37,003 nt of DNA from Terriglobales bacterium (GTDB lineage Bacteria; Acidobacteriota; Terriglobia; Terriglobales; Acidobacteriaceae), in NCBI GenBank assembly GCA_035457425.1, contig DATIBR010000163.1, positions 1 through 37,003 on the forward strand, read 5' to 3'. The position numbers and the translations under genes are program-made. Of this stretch, positions 7,114 through 14,309 are shown piece after piece (the first letter of the stretch is position 1; each line of letters begins with the position of its first letter). The notes beneath the pieces are model-generated. The model was not told where the DNA came from and did no database searches. It saw only the letters and a program-made list of their open reading frames with translations.

Positions 7114-9321
7114 GTGGCCGAACCGAACGCCGAATTCCAACCTTACATCCCGCCCGAGCGCGACATCCCTGAGTTCACTCTGCGCGCCGTCTTGCTCGGC
7201 GGCTTTTTCGGACTCCTCTTCGGCGCCGTCACCGTTTACGTCGGCCTGCGCGCCGGACTCACCGTCGCTGCCTCCATCCCCATCGCGGTCCTCTCCATCT
7301 CCATCCTGCGCGTCCTCGGCAAGTCGACCATCCTCGAGAACAACATCGTCCAGACCACCGGCTCGGCCGGCGAGTCCATCGCCGGCGGCGTCATCTTCAC
7401 GCTCCCCGCACTCATCTTCCTCGGCTTCCCGCTCGAGTACTCCCGCATCTTCCTCTTGACCCTGTTCGGCGGATGGCTCGGCGTCTTCTTCATGATCCCC
7501 TTGCGCCGCCAGCTCATCGTCAAGGAGCACGGCAACCTGCTCTATCCCGAAGGCACCGCCTGCGCCGACGTCCTCATCGCCGGCGACCGCGGCGGCTCCT
7601 TCGCCTCCCGCGTCTTCATGGGACTCGGCATCGGCTCCCTCTACACCCTCTTCCAGAACGAGAACATGTTCTCGGCCTGGCAATCCACGCCCACCTACAA
7701 CCCCAAGTGGCTCCCCGGCGGCTCCTTCCGCGCCAACACCACCACCGAGTACCTCGGCGTCGGCTACATCATCGGGCCCCGCATCGCGGGCGTCATCTTC
7801 GCCGGCGGCGTCTTCGCCTGGCTGGTCGTCATGCCCGCCATCAAGTTCTTCGGCAGCGGCCTGACCGCGCCCCTCTACCCCGGCCCCAAGCTCATCGCCG
7901 ACATGTCCCCTGACGAGCTCTGGCGCTACTACATCCGCCCCATCGGCGCCGGCGCCGTCGCCGCCGCCGGCCTCATCACCCTCATGAAGACCGTCCCCAC
8001 CATCATCGGCGCGCTCCGCGCCGGCCTCGCCGACCTCAAGGGCGGCGCCGCCGCCGCTGCCTCCCGCAAGCGCACCGACGACGACCTCCCCATGTCCTGG
8101 GCGCTGCTCGGCGCCGCCGTCGTCCTCGTCATGATGTGGGCCATGCTGACCTTCAAGCCCGTCCCCGGCGCCTACACCAGCTGGTTCGCCAACATCGCCG
8201 CCGCCGTCTTCGTCGTCATCTTCGGATTCCTCTTCGTCACGGTCAGCTCGCGCATCACCGGCCTCATCGGCACCTCCTCGAACCCCATCTCCGGCATGGC
8301 CATCGCCACGCTCATGGCCACCTGCGCTATCTTCCTCGTCCTCGGCTGGACGGCCGCCGCTTACGGCGCGCTCGCCATCTCCATCGGCGGCGTCGTCTGC
8401 ATCGCCTCCGCCAACGCCGGCAACACCTCGCAGGACCTCAAGACCGGCTTCCTCGTCGGCGCCACCCCGCGCAAGCAGCAGTACGCCCTGCTCATCGGCG
8501 TCATGGTCTCGGTCTTCGCCATCGGCGTCACCCTCATGGGCATGAACAAGGGCCTCGAGTCCTACCGCACCATGAACCAGCCCTGGGACGTCAACGCCCC
8601 CCACAAGGGCGTCGAACTCCAGCGCGACCAGCAACTGCCTTCGCAGATCCGCGTCACCGACGAGAAGGGCAACCACGTCGCCTCCGTCAGCGGCTCCGAC
8701 TACCAGGTGCTCAACGCCATCGGCTCGCGCGACCTCCCCGACGGCAAGTACCTCTTCAACCCGAAGACCGGCGTGATCGAGGTCCAGTGGATCCAGGGCA
8801 TCGGCTCCGAGCGCGCCGCCGCGCCCCAGGCCCGCCTCATGGCCACCGTCATCAACGGCATCCTCAACCAGCAACTCCCCTGGGGACTCGTCCTGCTCGG
8901 CGTCTTCCTCGTCATCGGCGTCGAGCTGCTCGGCATCCGCTCGCTCTCCTTCGCCGTCGGCTTCTATATCCCCATGGCCACCACGCTCGCCATCTTCACC
9001 GGCGGCCTCGTCCGCTGGCTGGCGGAATCCGCCGCCGAACGCGCCGGCGAGAAGGCCGAAGAATCTGACGTCTCGCCCGGCTCGCTCTACGCCTCCGGCC
9101 TCATCGCCGCCGGCGGCATCGTCGGCCTGCTCGGCATCGCCGTGAAGCTCATGGAGACGCAGGGCTGGATCAAGGAAGGCGCCGTCGCCTGGGGCAATCA
9201 CCTGCCCTGGATGGCCTCCGGCTCCCCCGTCGGTCACTGGATCGGCGTCGTCACCTTCATCCTGCTGGCTTACTCGGCGTTCTATTACGCCCGCAAGCCG
9301 CTCGAAACGGGCACGAAGTAA
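7114..9321 (+). CDS. OPT-family oligopeptide transporter, 735 aa
   Basis: A long, very hydrophobic protein with many membrane segments. It starts FTLRAVLLGGFFGLLFGAVT, and carries NNIVQTTGSAGESIAGGVIF and IPLRRQLIVKEHGNLLYPEG, which mark the bacterial OPT (oligopeptide/iron-siderophore) family of secondary transporters. A periplasmic-looking insert (about residues 490-560, with YQVLNAIGSRDLPDGKYLF) interrupts the hydrophobic part and is typical of the bacterial members. The GTG at 7114 has a strong ribosome binding site (AAGGAGGAG). The gene diverges from the M28 peptidase and is followed by an intrinsic terminator. Import of short peptides, probably proton-coupled, is the most likely role. 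Confidence 0.93.
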   Translation: MAEPNAEFQPYIPPERDIPEFTLRAVLLGGFFGLLFGAVTVYVGLRAGLTVAASIPIAVLSISILRVLGKSTILENNIVQTTGSAGESIAGGVIFTLPALIFLGFPLEYSRIFLLTLFGGWLGVFFMIPLRRQLIVKEHGNLLYPEGTACADVLIAGDRGGSFASRVFMGLGIGSLYTLFQNENMFSAWQSTPTYNPKWLPGGSFRANTTTEYLGVGYIIGPRIAGVIFAGGVFAWLVVMPAIKFFGSGLTAPLYPGPKLIADMSPDELWRYYIRPIGAGAVAAAGLITLMKTVPTIIGALRAGLADLKGGAAAAASRKRTDDDLPMSWALLGAAVVLVMMWAMLTFKPVPGAYTSWFANIAAAVFVVIFGFLFVTVSSRITGLIGTSSNPISGMAIATLMATCAIFLVLGWTAAAYGALAISIGGVVCIASANAGNTSQDLKTGFLVGATPRKQQYALLIGVMVSVFAIGVTLMGMNKGLESYRTMNQPWDVNAPHKGVELQRDQQLPSQIRVTDEKGNHVASVSGSDYQVLNAIGSRDLPDGKYLFNPKTGVIEVQWIQGIGSERAAAPQARLMATVINGILNQQLPWGLVLLGVFLVIGVELLGIRSLSFAVGFYIPMATTLAIFTGGLVRWLAESAAERAGEKAEESDVSPGSLYASGLIAAGGIVGLLGIAVKLMETQGWIKEGAVAWGNHLPWMASGSPVGHWIGVVTFILLAYSAFYYARKPLETGTK

Positions 9322-9333
9322 CCTCTGTTGACA

Positions 9334-9366
9334 GGGTGGGCGCCGGCGACTCGCCGGCGCCTTTTC
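9334..9366 (+). terminator. Terminator of the OPT gene, built from a dispersed palindrome
   Basis: GGGTGGGCGCCGGCGA-C-TCGCCGGCGCC followed by TTTTCC. The same 26-base palindrome, without the T-run, occurs inside the glycosyltransferase gene at 16272-16298. Confidence 0.75.
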
Positions 9367-9446
9367 CTTCGGAGGGGCTGCGCTTTAGCGCAGCCGAAAC
9401 AGCGCGAGCGAGGCGAGCAACCGCTCTGCCGAAGGCCGGCGCGCAG
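9366..9446. repeat. 80-bp dispersed repeat, copy 2 of 3
   Basis: Begins CCTTCGGAGGGGCTGCGCTT and ends GCCGAAGGCCGGCGCGCAG. The inner hairpin keeps its pairing through compensating changes compared with copies 1 and 3 (GCTGCGCTTTAGCGCAGC here, GCCGCGCTTTAGCGCGGC in copy 3). Confidence 0.88.
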
Positions 9447-9471
9447 CCCCGGTTTTGGGCGAAGCGCCATA

Positions 9472-9477
9472 TAGAAT
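9472..9477 (+). promoter_or_regulatory. Candidate -10 box (TAGAAT) of the YggS gene
   Basis: TAGAAT is followed by GTCCAGC (7 nt) and then an in-frame TTG at 9485. The geometry equals that of the M28 and CDF genes and raises the possibility that TTG 9485, not ATG 9476, is the start. Confidence 0.45.
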
Positions 9478-10183
9478 GTCCAGCTTGCCCATCGCTCAGA
9501 ACATCGCTTCGATCCAGTCGCGCATCGCGGCCGCCGCCGCCCGCGCCTCGCGCTCCCCCGACTCCGTCCAGCTCATGGCTGTCACCAAGACCTTCCCCGG
9601 CGAGGCCATCGCCGAAGCGCACGCCGCCGGCCTCCGCCTGTTCGGCGAGAACCGCGTGCAGGAGTTCGCCGGCAAGTCCTGGGACGTGAACTCGCTCCCC
9701 GACGCCCGCTTCCACCTCATTGGCAAGCTCCAGACCAACAAAGTCCCGCGCGCCGTCGAGCTCTTCCACGGCATCGACTCCGTCGACTCGCTCAAGCTCG
9801 CCGAAAAGCTCAACGCCGTGGCCGGACGCATGCGCAAGCGTCTCCCCATCCTGCTCGAGATCAACATCGGCGGCGAGCGGCAGAAGGCCGGCCTCGCGCC
9901 CGACTCAGCGGAACTCGAGCAGCTCCTCGCCGCCGCGCCGCGCCTCGCCGCGCTCTCCCTCGACGGCCTGATGTGCCTCCCGCCGCACACCGACGACCCC
10001 GAAGGCGCGCGCCCCTACTTCCGCCGCCTGCGCGAGCTGCGCGACACGCTTCGCGCCCGCCACGACCTGCCGCTCGCCACGCTCTCCATGGGCATGTCCC
10101 ACGACTTCGAGGTCGCCATCGAGGAAGGCTCGACCTGCGTCCGTCTAGGCACAGCCATCTTCGGTGAAAGGTCGCAGCCGTGA
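9476..10183 (+). CDS. YggS/PROSC-family PLP-binding protein, 235 aa
   Basis: The fold-type III PLP protein is recognised from LMAVTKTFP (the lysine carries PLP), LFGENRVQEF, FHLIGKLQTNK and LSMGMSHDFEVAIEEGSTCVRLG, which make up the YggS signature. The family controls pyridoxal phosphate and amino-acid homeostasis and has no known catalytic reaction. Length matches the family (about 230). The ATG at 9476 is annotated, but it overlaps a TAGAAT -10 box; an in-frame TTG at 9485 would give MPIAQNIASIQSRI, which aligns equally well with the E. coli start. The YggU gene follows after repeats, an arrangement seen in other bacteria. Confidence 0.93.
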   Translation: MSSLPIAQNIASIQSRIAAAAARASRSPDSVQLMAVTKTFPGEAIAEAHAAGLRLFGENRVQEFAGKSWDVNSLPDARFHLIGKLQTNKVPRAVELFHGIDSVDSLKLAEKLNAVAGRMRKRLPILLEINIGGERQKAGLAPDSAELEQLLAAAPRLAALSLDGLMCLPPHTDDPEGARPYFRRLRELRDTLRARHDLPLATLSMGMSHDFEVAIEEGSTCVRLGTAIFGERSQP

Positions 10184-10193
10184 AGGTTCGGGC

Positions 10194-10314
10194 GGTGCGG
10201 CCGGCCGCCCTCGGCCGCGGCCTTTGACCTTGGTCATGTGGAGGCGGGCGACTCGCCCGCCGCAGTCCCGCGCAGCGGGACGCCAGAATCCAGCCCGGCA
10301 CGGAAGTGCCGGGT
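10194..10314. repeat. Three different palindromes in series between yggS and yggU
   Basis: 10194-10222 is GGCCGCC-CTC-GGCCGCGGCC type (others at 1716 and 14166). 10238-10261 is GGCGGGCGA-C-TCGCCCGCC type. 10266-10314 begins TCCCGCGCAGCGGGACGCCA and holds the hairpin CCCGGCACGGAAGTGCCGGG; its second copy is at 19127-19175. Confidence 0.85.
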
Positions 10315-10372
10315 TGGCGCGCAATAATGAGGTTGCCGCGAGCCGAACGCGCAGCTCGAGGGAGCGCCAAGA

Positions 10373-10669
10373 ATGATCCCGATAAGAGAATCCGCCGGCG
10401 CCGTCACCTTCTCCGTCCGCGTCCACCCGCGCGCGAAGAAGAACGCCCTCACCGGCACCCACGGCGACGCCCTCAAGCTCTCCCTCACCGCCCCGCCCGT
10501 CGAGGGCCGCGCCAACATCGCCGTCATCGAATTCTTCGCTGACCTTTTGCGCCTGCCGCGCTCGTCCATTACCATTGCCGCGGGCCAGGCCAGCCGCAAC
10601 AAGGTCGTCCGCATCACCGGCATCACGGCGAAGGTACTTGCGGAACGCATCGAAGCTGCCCTCCCCTGA
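10373..10669 (+). CDS. DUF167/YggU family protein, 98 aa
   Basis: A compact basic protein with VTFSVRVHPRAKKNALTG, LSLTAPPVEGRANIAVIEF and SSITIAAGQASRNKVVRITG, the full DUF167 (YggU) pattern. The length matches the family. Structures are known for the family but the biochemical role is not. The ATG at 10373 follows GGAGCG as a weak ribosome binding site. The gene follows yggS on the same strand, with a 190-bp spacer filled by palindromes. Confidence 0.9.
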   Translation: MIPIRESAGAVTFSVRVHPRAKKNALTGTHGDALKLSLTAPPVEGRANIAVIEFFADLLRLPRSSITIAAGQASRNKVVRITGITAKVLAERIEAALP

Positions 10670-10672
10670 GTT

Positions 10673-10713
10673 GTCATTCCGAGGAGCCCGCCGTGGCGGG
10701 CGACGAGGAATCT
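10673..10713. repeat. GTCATTCCGAGGAG...GACGAGGAATCT palindrome
   Basis: Starts GTCATTCCGAGGAGCCCGCC and ends GACGAGGAATCT; the inner arm is GCCCGCCGTGGCGGGC. Member of the six-copy family that includes the insertion in comF. Confidence 0.85.
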
Positions 10714-10730
10714 GCTTTTCGGTCGCTCGC

Positions 10731-10758
10731 TACTCGCAACTCGGTACTCGGTACTCAA
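10731..10758. repeat. Period-7 array, four units, just before the POT-like gene
   Basis: TACTCGC, AACTCGG, TACTCGG, TACTCAA; the ATG at 10761 starts two bases later, so the array occupies the place of the ribosome binding site, and no Shine-Dalgarno sequence is visible. Confidence 0.85.
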
Positions 10759-10760
10759 CG

Positions 10761-12050
10761 ATGACCTTCTCTGACCGCCTCACGGAAGTCCGCACCGGCT
10801 TCGAGCGCCCCTTCTGGGTCGCCAACATCACCGAGATCTTCGAGCGCCTCTCCTACTACTCCGTCTTCGCCGTCCTCGTCCGCTACCTCAACGAAGGCCT
10901 CGGCTTCTCCATCGAGCAGGCCGGCACGCTCGGCGGATTCTTCGGCGCCGCCGTCTGGTTCATGGCCATCTTCGGCGGCGCCGTCGCCGACAAGATCGGC
11001 TTCCGCCGCGCCCTCTCCCTCGCCTACTTCATCCTCTCGGGCGCCTACTTCCTGGTCGGCTCCATCGGCGCGCCCTGGCTCGCCCCCGTCCGCAACGCCG
11101 TTCCGCTCGGCCTGCTCGCCGGCGTCATCCTCTTCCTGCCCGCGCTCGGCGTCGCGCTCGTCAAGCCCAGCGTCGTCGGCACCACCGCCCGCGCCTCCGC
11201 CGACAACGTTCGCTCCATCGGCTACTCCATCTACTACACCATGGTGAACATCGGCTCGTTCCTCGGACCCTACCTCGCCGGCTGGGTCCGCGAGCGCATC
11301 AAGAGCGGCCAGATGCAGATCGAAGACGTCTTCCGCATCGCCGCCCTCAGCGTCTTCCTCATGCTCATCGCCGTCCTCATCTTCTTCAAGGAGCCCCGCC
11401 GCTCCGCCGATCAGCCCGTGCCCTCCCTCGGTCAGGTCACGCGCAACTTCTTCACCGTCCTCGGCAACTTCCGCTTCGTCCTCTTCCTGCTCATCTTCTC
11501 CGGCTACTGGGTCGTCTTCTGGCAGCAGTACCTCATCCTGCCCAGCTACGTCGTCAACTACGTCGACTCCACCGCCAACACCGAGTGGATCCTCATCACC
11601 GATCCCATCATCGTCATCTTCTTCACCGTCGCCATCAACGCCGCCACCCGCCGCATCCCCAGCTTCCACGCCGTCACGCTCGGCACCTTCGTCACCGCCA
11701 TCGGATGGCTCGTCATGCCCTTCTGGCACTCCAAGTGGGCCGCCGTCGTCGCCCTCGTCATCGTCGCCACCGGCGAGATCATCCAGTCGCCGCGCTACTA
11801 CGAGTACATCTCCCGCCTCGCCCCCGCCGGCCAGCAGGGCACCTACATGGGCTTTGCCTTCCTGCCCATCGGCATCGGCTCGCTCCTCGGCGGATGGCTC
11901 GCCGGCAAGCTCCTCCACCACTACGGCGAGGTCCTCAAGCAGCCCAACACCATCTGGTACATCGTCGTCGGCATCGGCGTGCTCACCGCCGCCCTGCTCT
12001 ACCTCTACGACCGCATCGTCCAGCCCATGAAGCAGGAGACCGCGTCATAG
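10761..12050 (+). CDS. POT/PTR2-like MFS transporter, 429 aa
   Basis: A membrane protein of the major facilitator fold with about 12 hydrophobic segments. The N-terminal EIFERLSYYSVFAVLVRYL resembles the ExxERFxYY motif of proton-coupled oligopeptide transporters (POT/PTR2), and FFGAAVWFMAIFGGAVADK is the loop 2-3 motif of MFS proteins. The ATG at 10761 was chosen because the conserved region begins about 15 residues later and everything upstream is repeat sequence. Peptide uptake is the likely role and fits the nearby peptidases, but the substrate is inferred only. Confidence 0.85.
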   Translation: MTFSDRLTEVRTGFERPFWVANITEIFERLSYYSVFAVLVRYLNEGLGFSIEQAGTLGGFFGAAVWFMAIFGGAVADKIGFRRALSLAYFILSGAYFLVGSIGAPWLAPVRNAVPLGLLAGVILFLPALGVALVKPSVVGTTARASADNVRSIGYSIYYTMVNIGSFLGPYLAGWVRERIKSGQMQIEDVFRIAALSVFLMLIAVLIFFKEPRRSADQPVPSLGQVTRNFFTVLGNFRFVLFLLIFSGYWVVFWQQYLILPSYVVNYVDSTANTEWILITDPIIVIFFTVAINAATRRIPSFHAVTLGTFVTAIGWLVMPFWHSKWAAVVALVIVATGEIIQSPRYYEYISRLAPAGQQGTYMGFAFLPIGIGSLLGGWLAGKLLHHYGEVLKQPNTIWYIVVGIGVLTAALLYLYDRIVQPMKQETAS

Positions 12051-12104
12051 ACCAACGGAGTTGTAGCGCGCTCGCCCTCGAGCGCGCCGATCCCCCGAGG
12101 TCGG

Positions 12105-12134
12105 CGATCACCCGATCACCCGATTCTGTAGAAT
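12105..12134 (+). promoter_or_regulatory. Short CGATCACC repeats and -10 box before the M24 gene
   Basis: Two tandem 8-base units CGATCACC (12105-12120) run into CGATTCTGTAGAAT; TAGAAT is at 12129-12134 and an overlapping TAGAAA at 12134-12139 lies 7 nt before the ATG at 12147. The 5' leader would be very short or absent. The 8-base unit recurs at 17565-17580. Confidence 0.5.
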
Positions 12135-12146
12135 AGAAATTCGCCT

Positions 12147-13313
12147 ATGGACCTCCAATCCATCCAGTCCGCCCTCGCCGAGCGCGGTTTCGACGCCTGG
12201 CTCTTCTACGACCACCACCACCGCGACCCCATCGCCTACAGCGTCCTCGGCCTCTCGCCCTCGCTCATGGTCACGCGCCGCTGGTACTACGTCGTGCCCG
12301 CCAAGGGCGACCCGCAGAAGCTCGTCCACCGCATCGAGGCCGGTCACCTCGACCCGCTCCCCGGCGCGAAGACCGAGTACTCCGCCTGGCAGGAGCAGCA
12401 CGAAGGGCTGAAGAAGCTCCTCGCGCCTTACAAGAAGATCGCGATGCAGTACTCCCCCAACAACGCCATCCCGTACATCGGCCTGGTGGACGCCGGCACC
12501 ATCGAGCTCGTCCGCAGCTTCGGCAAGGAGATCGCCAGCTCCGGCGACCTGGTCGCGCGCTTCGAGGCGCAGTGGTCCGACGCCCAGATCCAGACGCACT
12601 TCGCCGCCCGCGACCTCATCGACCGCATCACCCAGGAAGCCTTCCAGGAGATCGGCCGTCGCGTCCGCAACGGCGGCACCCACGAGTACGAGATCCAGCA
12701 GTGGATCGGCGAGGCCTTCCGGCGCGACGGCCTGGTCACCGACGACCTGCCCATCGTCGGCGTCAACGCCAATAGCGGCAACCCGCACTACGAGCCCACC
12801 GCTGCCACCTCCGCGAAGATCAAGCAAGGCGACTTCGTCCTGCTCGACATCTGGGCGAAGAAAGCTCAGCCCGCCGACGCTGTCTACTACGACATCACCT
12901 GGACCGGCGTCGTCGGCAAGCCCACCGACCGCCACCGCGAGATCTTCGCCATCGTCACCGCCGCCCGCGACGCCGGCGTCAAGGCCGTGCAGGACGCCGT
13001 CGCCGCCGGACGCAAGCTCCAGGGCTGGGAGGTCGACAAGGCCACGCGCGCCACCATCGCCGCCCAGGGCTACGAGAAATACTTCACGCACCGCACCGGA
13101 CACTCCATCGGCACCAGCGTCCACGGCAACGGCGCCAACATGGACGACCTCGAGACCCACGACGTCCGCGAGATCATCCCCAACAGCTGCTTCTCCATCG
13201 AACCCGGCATCTACCTTCCCGAGTTCGGCGTCCGCAGCGAGGTGAACGTGCTCGTCCGCAAGGGCTCCGCCGAGGTCACCGGCGCCATCCAGAAGGAACT
13301 GGTCGAGATTTGA
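12147..13313 (+). CDS. M24-family metallopeptidase (Xaa-Pro aminopeptidase-like), 388 aa
   Basis: The N-terminal creatinase-like domain (1-145) is followed by the pita-bread catalytic domain. Metal ligands are visible as D234 (LLDIWAKK), D249 (YYDITW), H319 (HRTGHSIG), E352 (SIEPGIY) and E365 (GVRSEVNV). The spacing between the two aspartates is 15, longer than the usual 11 in this family. No signal peptide is seen, so it should be cytoplasmic. It probably trims proline-containing peptides delivered by the neighbouring transporters. No Shine-Dalgarno sequence precedes the ATG, which lies a few bases after a -10-like box. Confidence 0.92.
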   Translation: MDLQSIQSALAERGFDAWLFYDHHHRDPIAYSVLGLSPSLMVTRRWYYVVPAKGDPQKLVHRIEAGHLDPLPGAKTEYSAWQEQHEGLKKLLAPYKKIAMQYSPNNAIPYIGLVDAGTIELVRSFGKEIASSGDLVARFEAQWSDAQIQTHFAARDLIDRITQEAFQEIGRRVRNGGTHEYEIQQWIGEAFRRDGLVTDDLPIVGVNANSGNPHYEPTAATSAKIKQGDFVLLDIWAKKAQPADAVYYDITWTGVVGKPTDRHREIFAIVTAARDAGVKAVQDAVAAGRKLQGWEVDKATRATIAAQGYEKYFTHRTGHSIGTSVHGNGANMDDLETHDVREIIPNSCFSIEPGIYLPEFGVRSEVNVLVRKGSAEVTGAIQKELVEI

Positions 13314-13333
13314 GGTCCGGATTGTTCTAAGGG

Positions 13334-13375
13334 GTCATGCTGAGGAGTCCGCCGCGGCGGACGGCGAAGCACCTC
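13334..13375. repeat. GTCATGCTGAGGAG...GGCGAAGCACCTC palindrome
   Basis: Copy of the six-member family, with inner arm GTCCGCCGCGGCGGAC, lying 20 bp after the M24 stop codon. Confidence 0.85.
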
Positions 13376-13397
13376 GGGTTTTGAGCCGCGGGAGACT

Positions 13398-13418
13398 GGG
13401 AACGGGAAACGGGGAACG
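13398..13418. repeat. Period-7 array, GGGAACG type
   Basis: Three units GGGAACG, GGAAACG, GGGAACG end seven bases before the ATG at 13426. A different sequence from the AACTCGC arrays but the same period and place. Confidence 0.75.
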
Positions 13419-13425
13419 ATTTTTG

Positions 13426-13836
13426 ATGACCGAAGCCGCTGAACACATCGAAGAGAAGCACTACCCGCTCACCCCGACGGCCATCGTCGCGCCGCTGGTC
13501 GGCTGGCTCATCCCCGGCGGCGGACACTTCCTGCAGAAGAAGTGGACCCGCGGCACGCTCCTCCTGCTCTCCGTCGCCGCCATGTTCTGGCTTGGCATCG
13601 CCATGAGCGGCAAGGTCTACCAGCAGAACACCGGCGACCTGCTCGACATCCTGGGCTTCGTCGGCGAAGCCGGCGCCGGCCTGCTCTACTTCGCCGCCCG
13701 CTCTTCCGATTGGGGCACCGGCGCCATCACCACCGCCAGCGGCAACTACGGTACCGTCTTCCTCATCGTCTCCGGCTTGCTCAACATCGTCTCCGCCATC
13801 GACTCCCACCAGATCGCTCTAGGGAAAAAGCCGTGA
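13426..13836 (+). CDS. Small membrane protein with IPGGGHF motif, 136 aa
   Basis: After a polar N-terminus (MTEAAEHIEEKHYPLTP) come about three to four hydrophobic segments. The motif GWLIPGGGHFLQKKWTRG at residues 26-43 is characteristic of a small acidobacterial membrane family; I believe it corresponds to DUF6677 but could not check. The function is unknown. The ATG at 13426 follows GGGGAACG, part of a heptamer array that may serve as ribosome binding site. A 58-aa membrane protein gene lies downstream, and the pair may belong together. Confidence 0.8.
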   Translation: MTEAAEHIEEKHYPLTPTAIVAPLVGWLIPGGGHFLQKKWTRGTLLLLSVAAMFWLGIAMSGKVYQQNTGDLLDILGFVGEAGAGLLYFAARSSDWGTGAITTASGNYGTVFLIVSGLLNIVSAIDSHQIALGKKP

Positions 13837-13857
13837 GCGCCGCCGCACTCGTGACGG

Positions 13858-13930
13858 GTCATGCTGAGGAGCCCGCCGTGGCGGGCGAGGCCGCGACTTC
13901 TCCAGCGGCCGAGCAGCGACGAAGCACCTT
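13858..13930. repeat. GTCATGCTGAGGAG palindrome carrying a second palindrome inside
   Basis: Outer arms are GTCATGCTGAGGAGCCCGCC and GACGAAGCACCTT. Compared with the sister copies, an additional block, GAGGCCGCGACTTCTCCAGC and the next ten bases, is nested before the right arm, so one repeat seems to have entered another. Confidence 0.75.
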
Positions 13931-13947
13931 GGTTTTCGCCCCCTCGC

Positions 13948-13975
13948 GACTCGCAACTCGGAACTCGCAACTATG
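13948..13975. repeat. Period-7 array containing a start codon
   Basis: GACTCGC, AACTCGG, AACTCGC, AACTATG. The last unit supplies the ATG (13973-13975) of the 58-aa gene. Confidence 0.85.
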
Positions 13976-14149
13976 ACCCTCACCCACTTCGCCGCCGCCA
14001 CCATCTTCGCTTTCTTCGCGTCCATCGTCTTCGGCATCACGCAGCGCAATACTCCGCGCGAGATGCTCCGCTACGGCGTCAAGTGCTTCCTCTTTTTTGT
14101 GGTTGGGACTTTCTTGGGCGCCTGGGTGATGTGGGCTTTGCGCCACTAG
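13973..14149 (+). CDS. Very small two-helix membrane protein, 58 aa
   Basis: Translation from ATG 13973 to TAG 14147-14149 gives a 58-residue protein: first hydrophobic helix FAAATIFAFFASIVFGI, a polar loop TQRNTPREMLRYGVK, and a second helix CFLFFVVGTFLGAWVMWAL ending RH. The charge pattern and clean helix lengths argue for a real gene. It sits 136 bp after the IPGGGHF membrane protein on the same strand. The start codon is formed by the last unit of a heptamer array and no ribosome binding site is visible. Function unknown; homologues next to the same neighbour in other genomes would confirm it. Confidence 0.62.
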   Translation: MTLTHFAAATIFAFFASIVFGITQRNTPREMLRYGVKCFLFFVVGTFLGAWVMWALRH

Positions 14150-14165
14150 CAGACCCGTGGGTGGC

Positions 14166-14279
14166 GCGGCCGCCCTCGGCCGCGGCCTTGGACCTGTCTT
14201 TCGGAGGGGCCGCGCTTTAGCGCGGCCGTAAAGTCGCGCGCGAAGCGGCGCATCCGCACTGCCGTAGGCCGGCGCGCAG
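14166..14279. repeat. GGCCGC palindrome followed by 80-bp repeat copy 3
   Basis: 14166-14187 is GCGGCCGCC-CTC-GGCCGCGGCC. 14198-14279 is the third copy of the 80-bp element (CTTTCGGAGGGGCCGCGCTT to GCCGTAGGCCGGCGCGCAG), slightly diverged from the other two. Confidence 0.85.
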
Positions 14280-14309
14280 GTCCGATCTTCGACCGCAGCG
14301 CCTCAAAAA

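Noticed and set aside
6937-9237. Long open frame on the minus strand opposite the OPT transporter gene
   Set aside because: It reads as Asp/Glu/Gly-rich low-complexity sequence, the usual antisense shadow of a GC-rich membrane-protein gene; the plus strand encodes a recognisable OPT protein.
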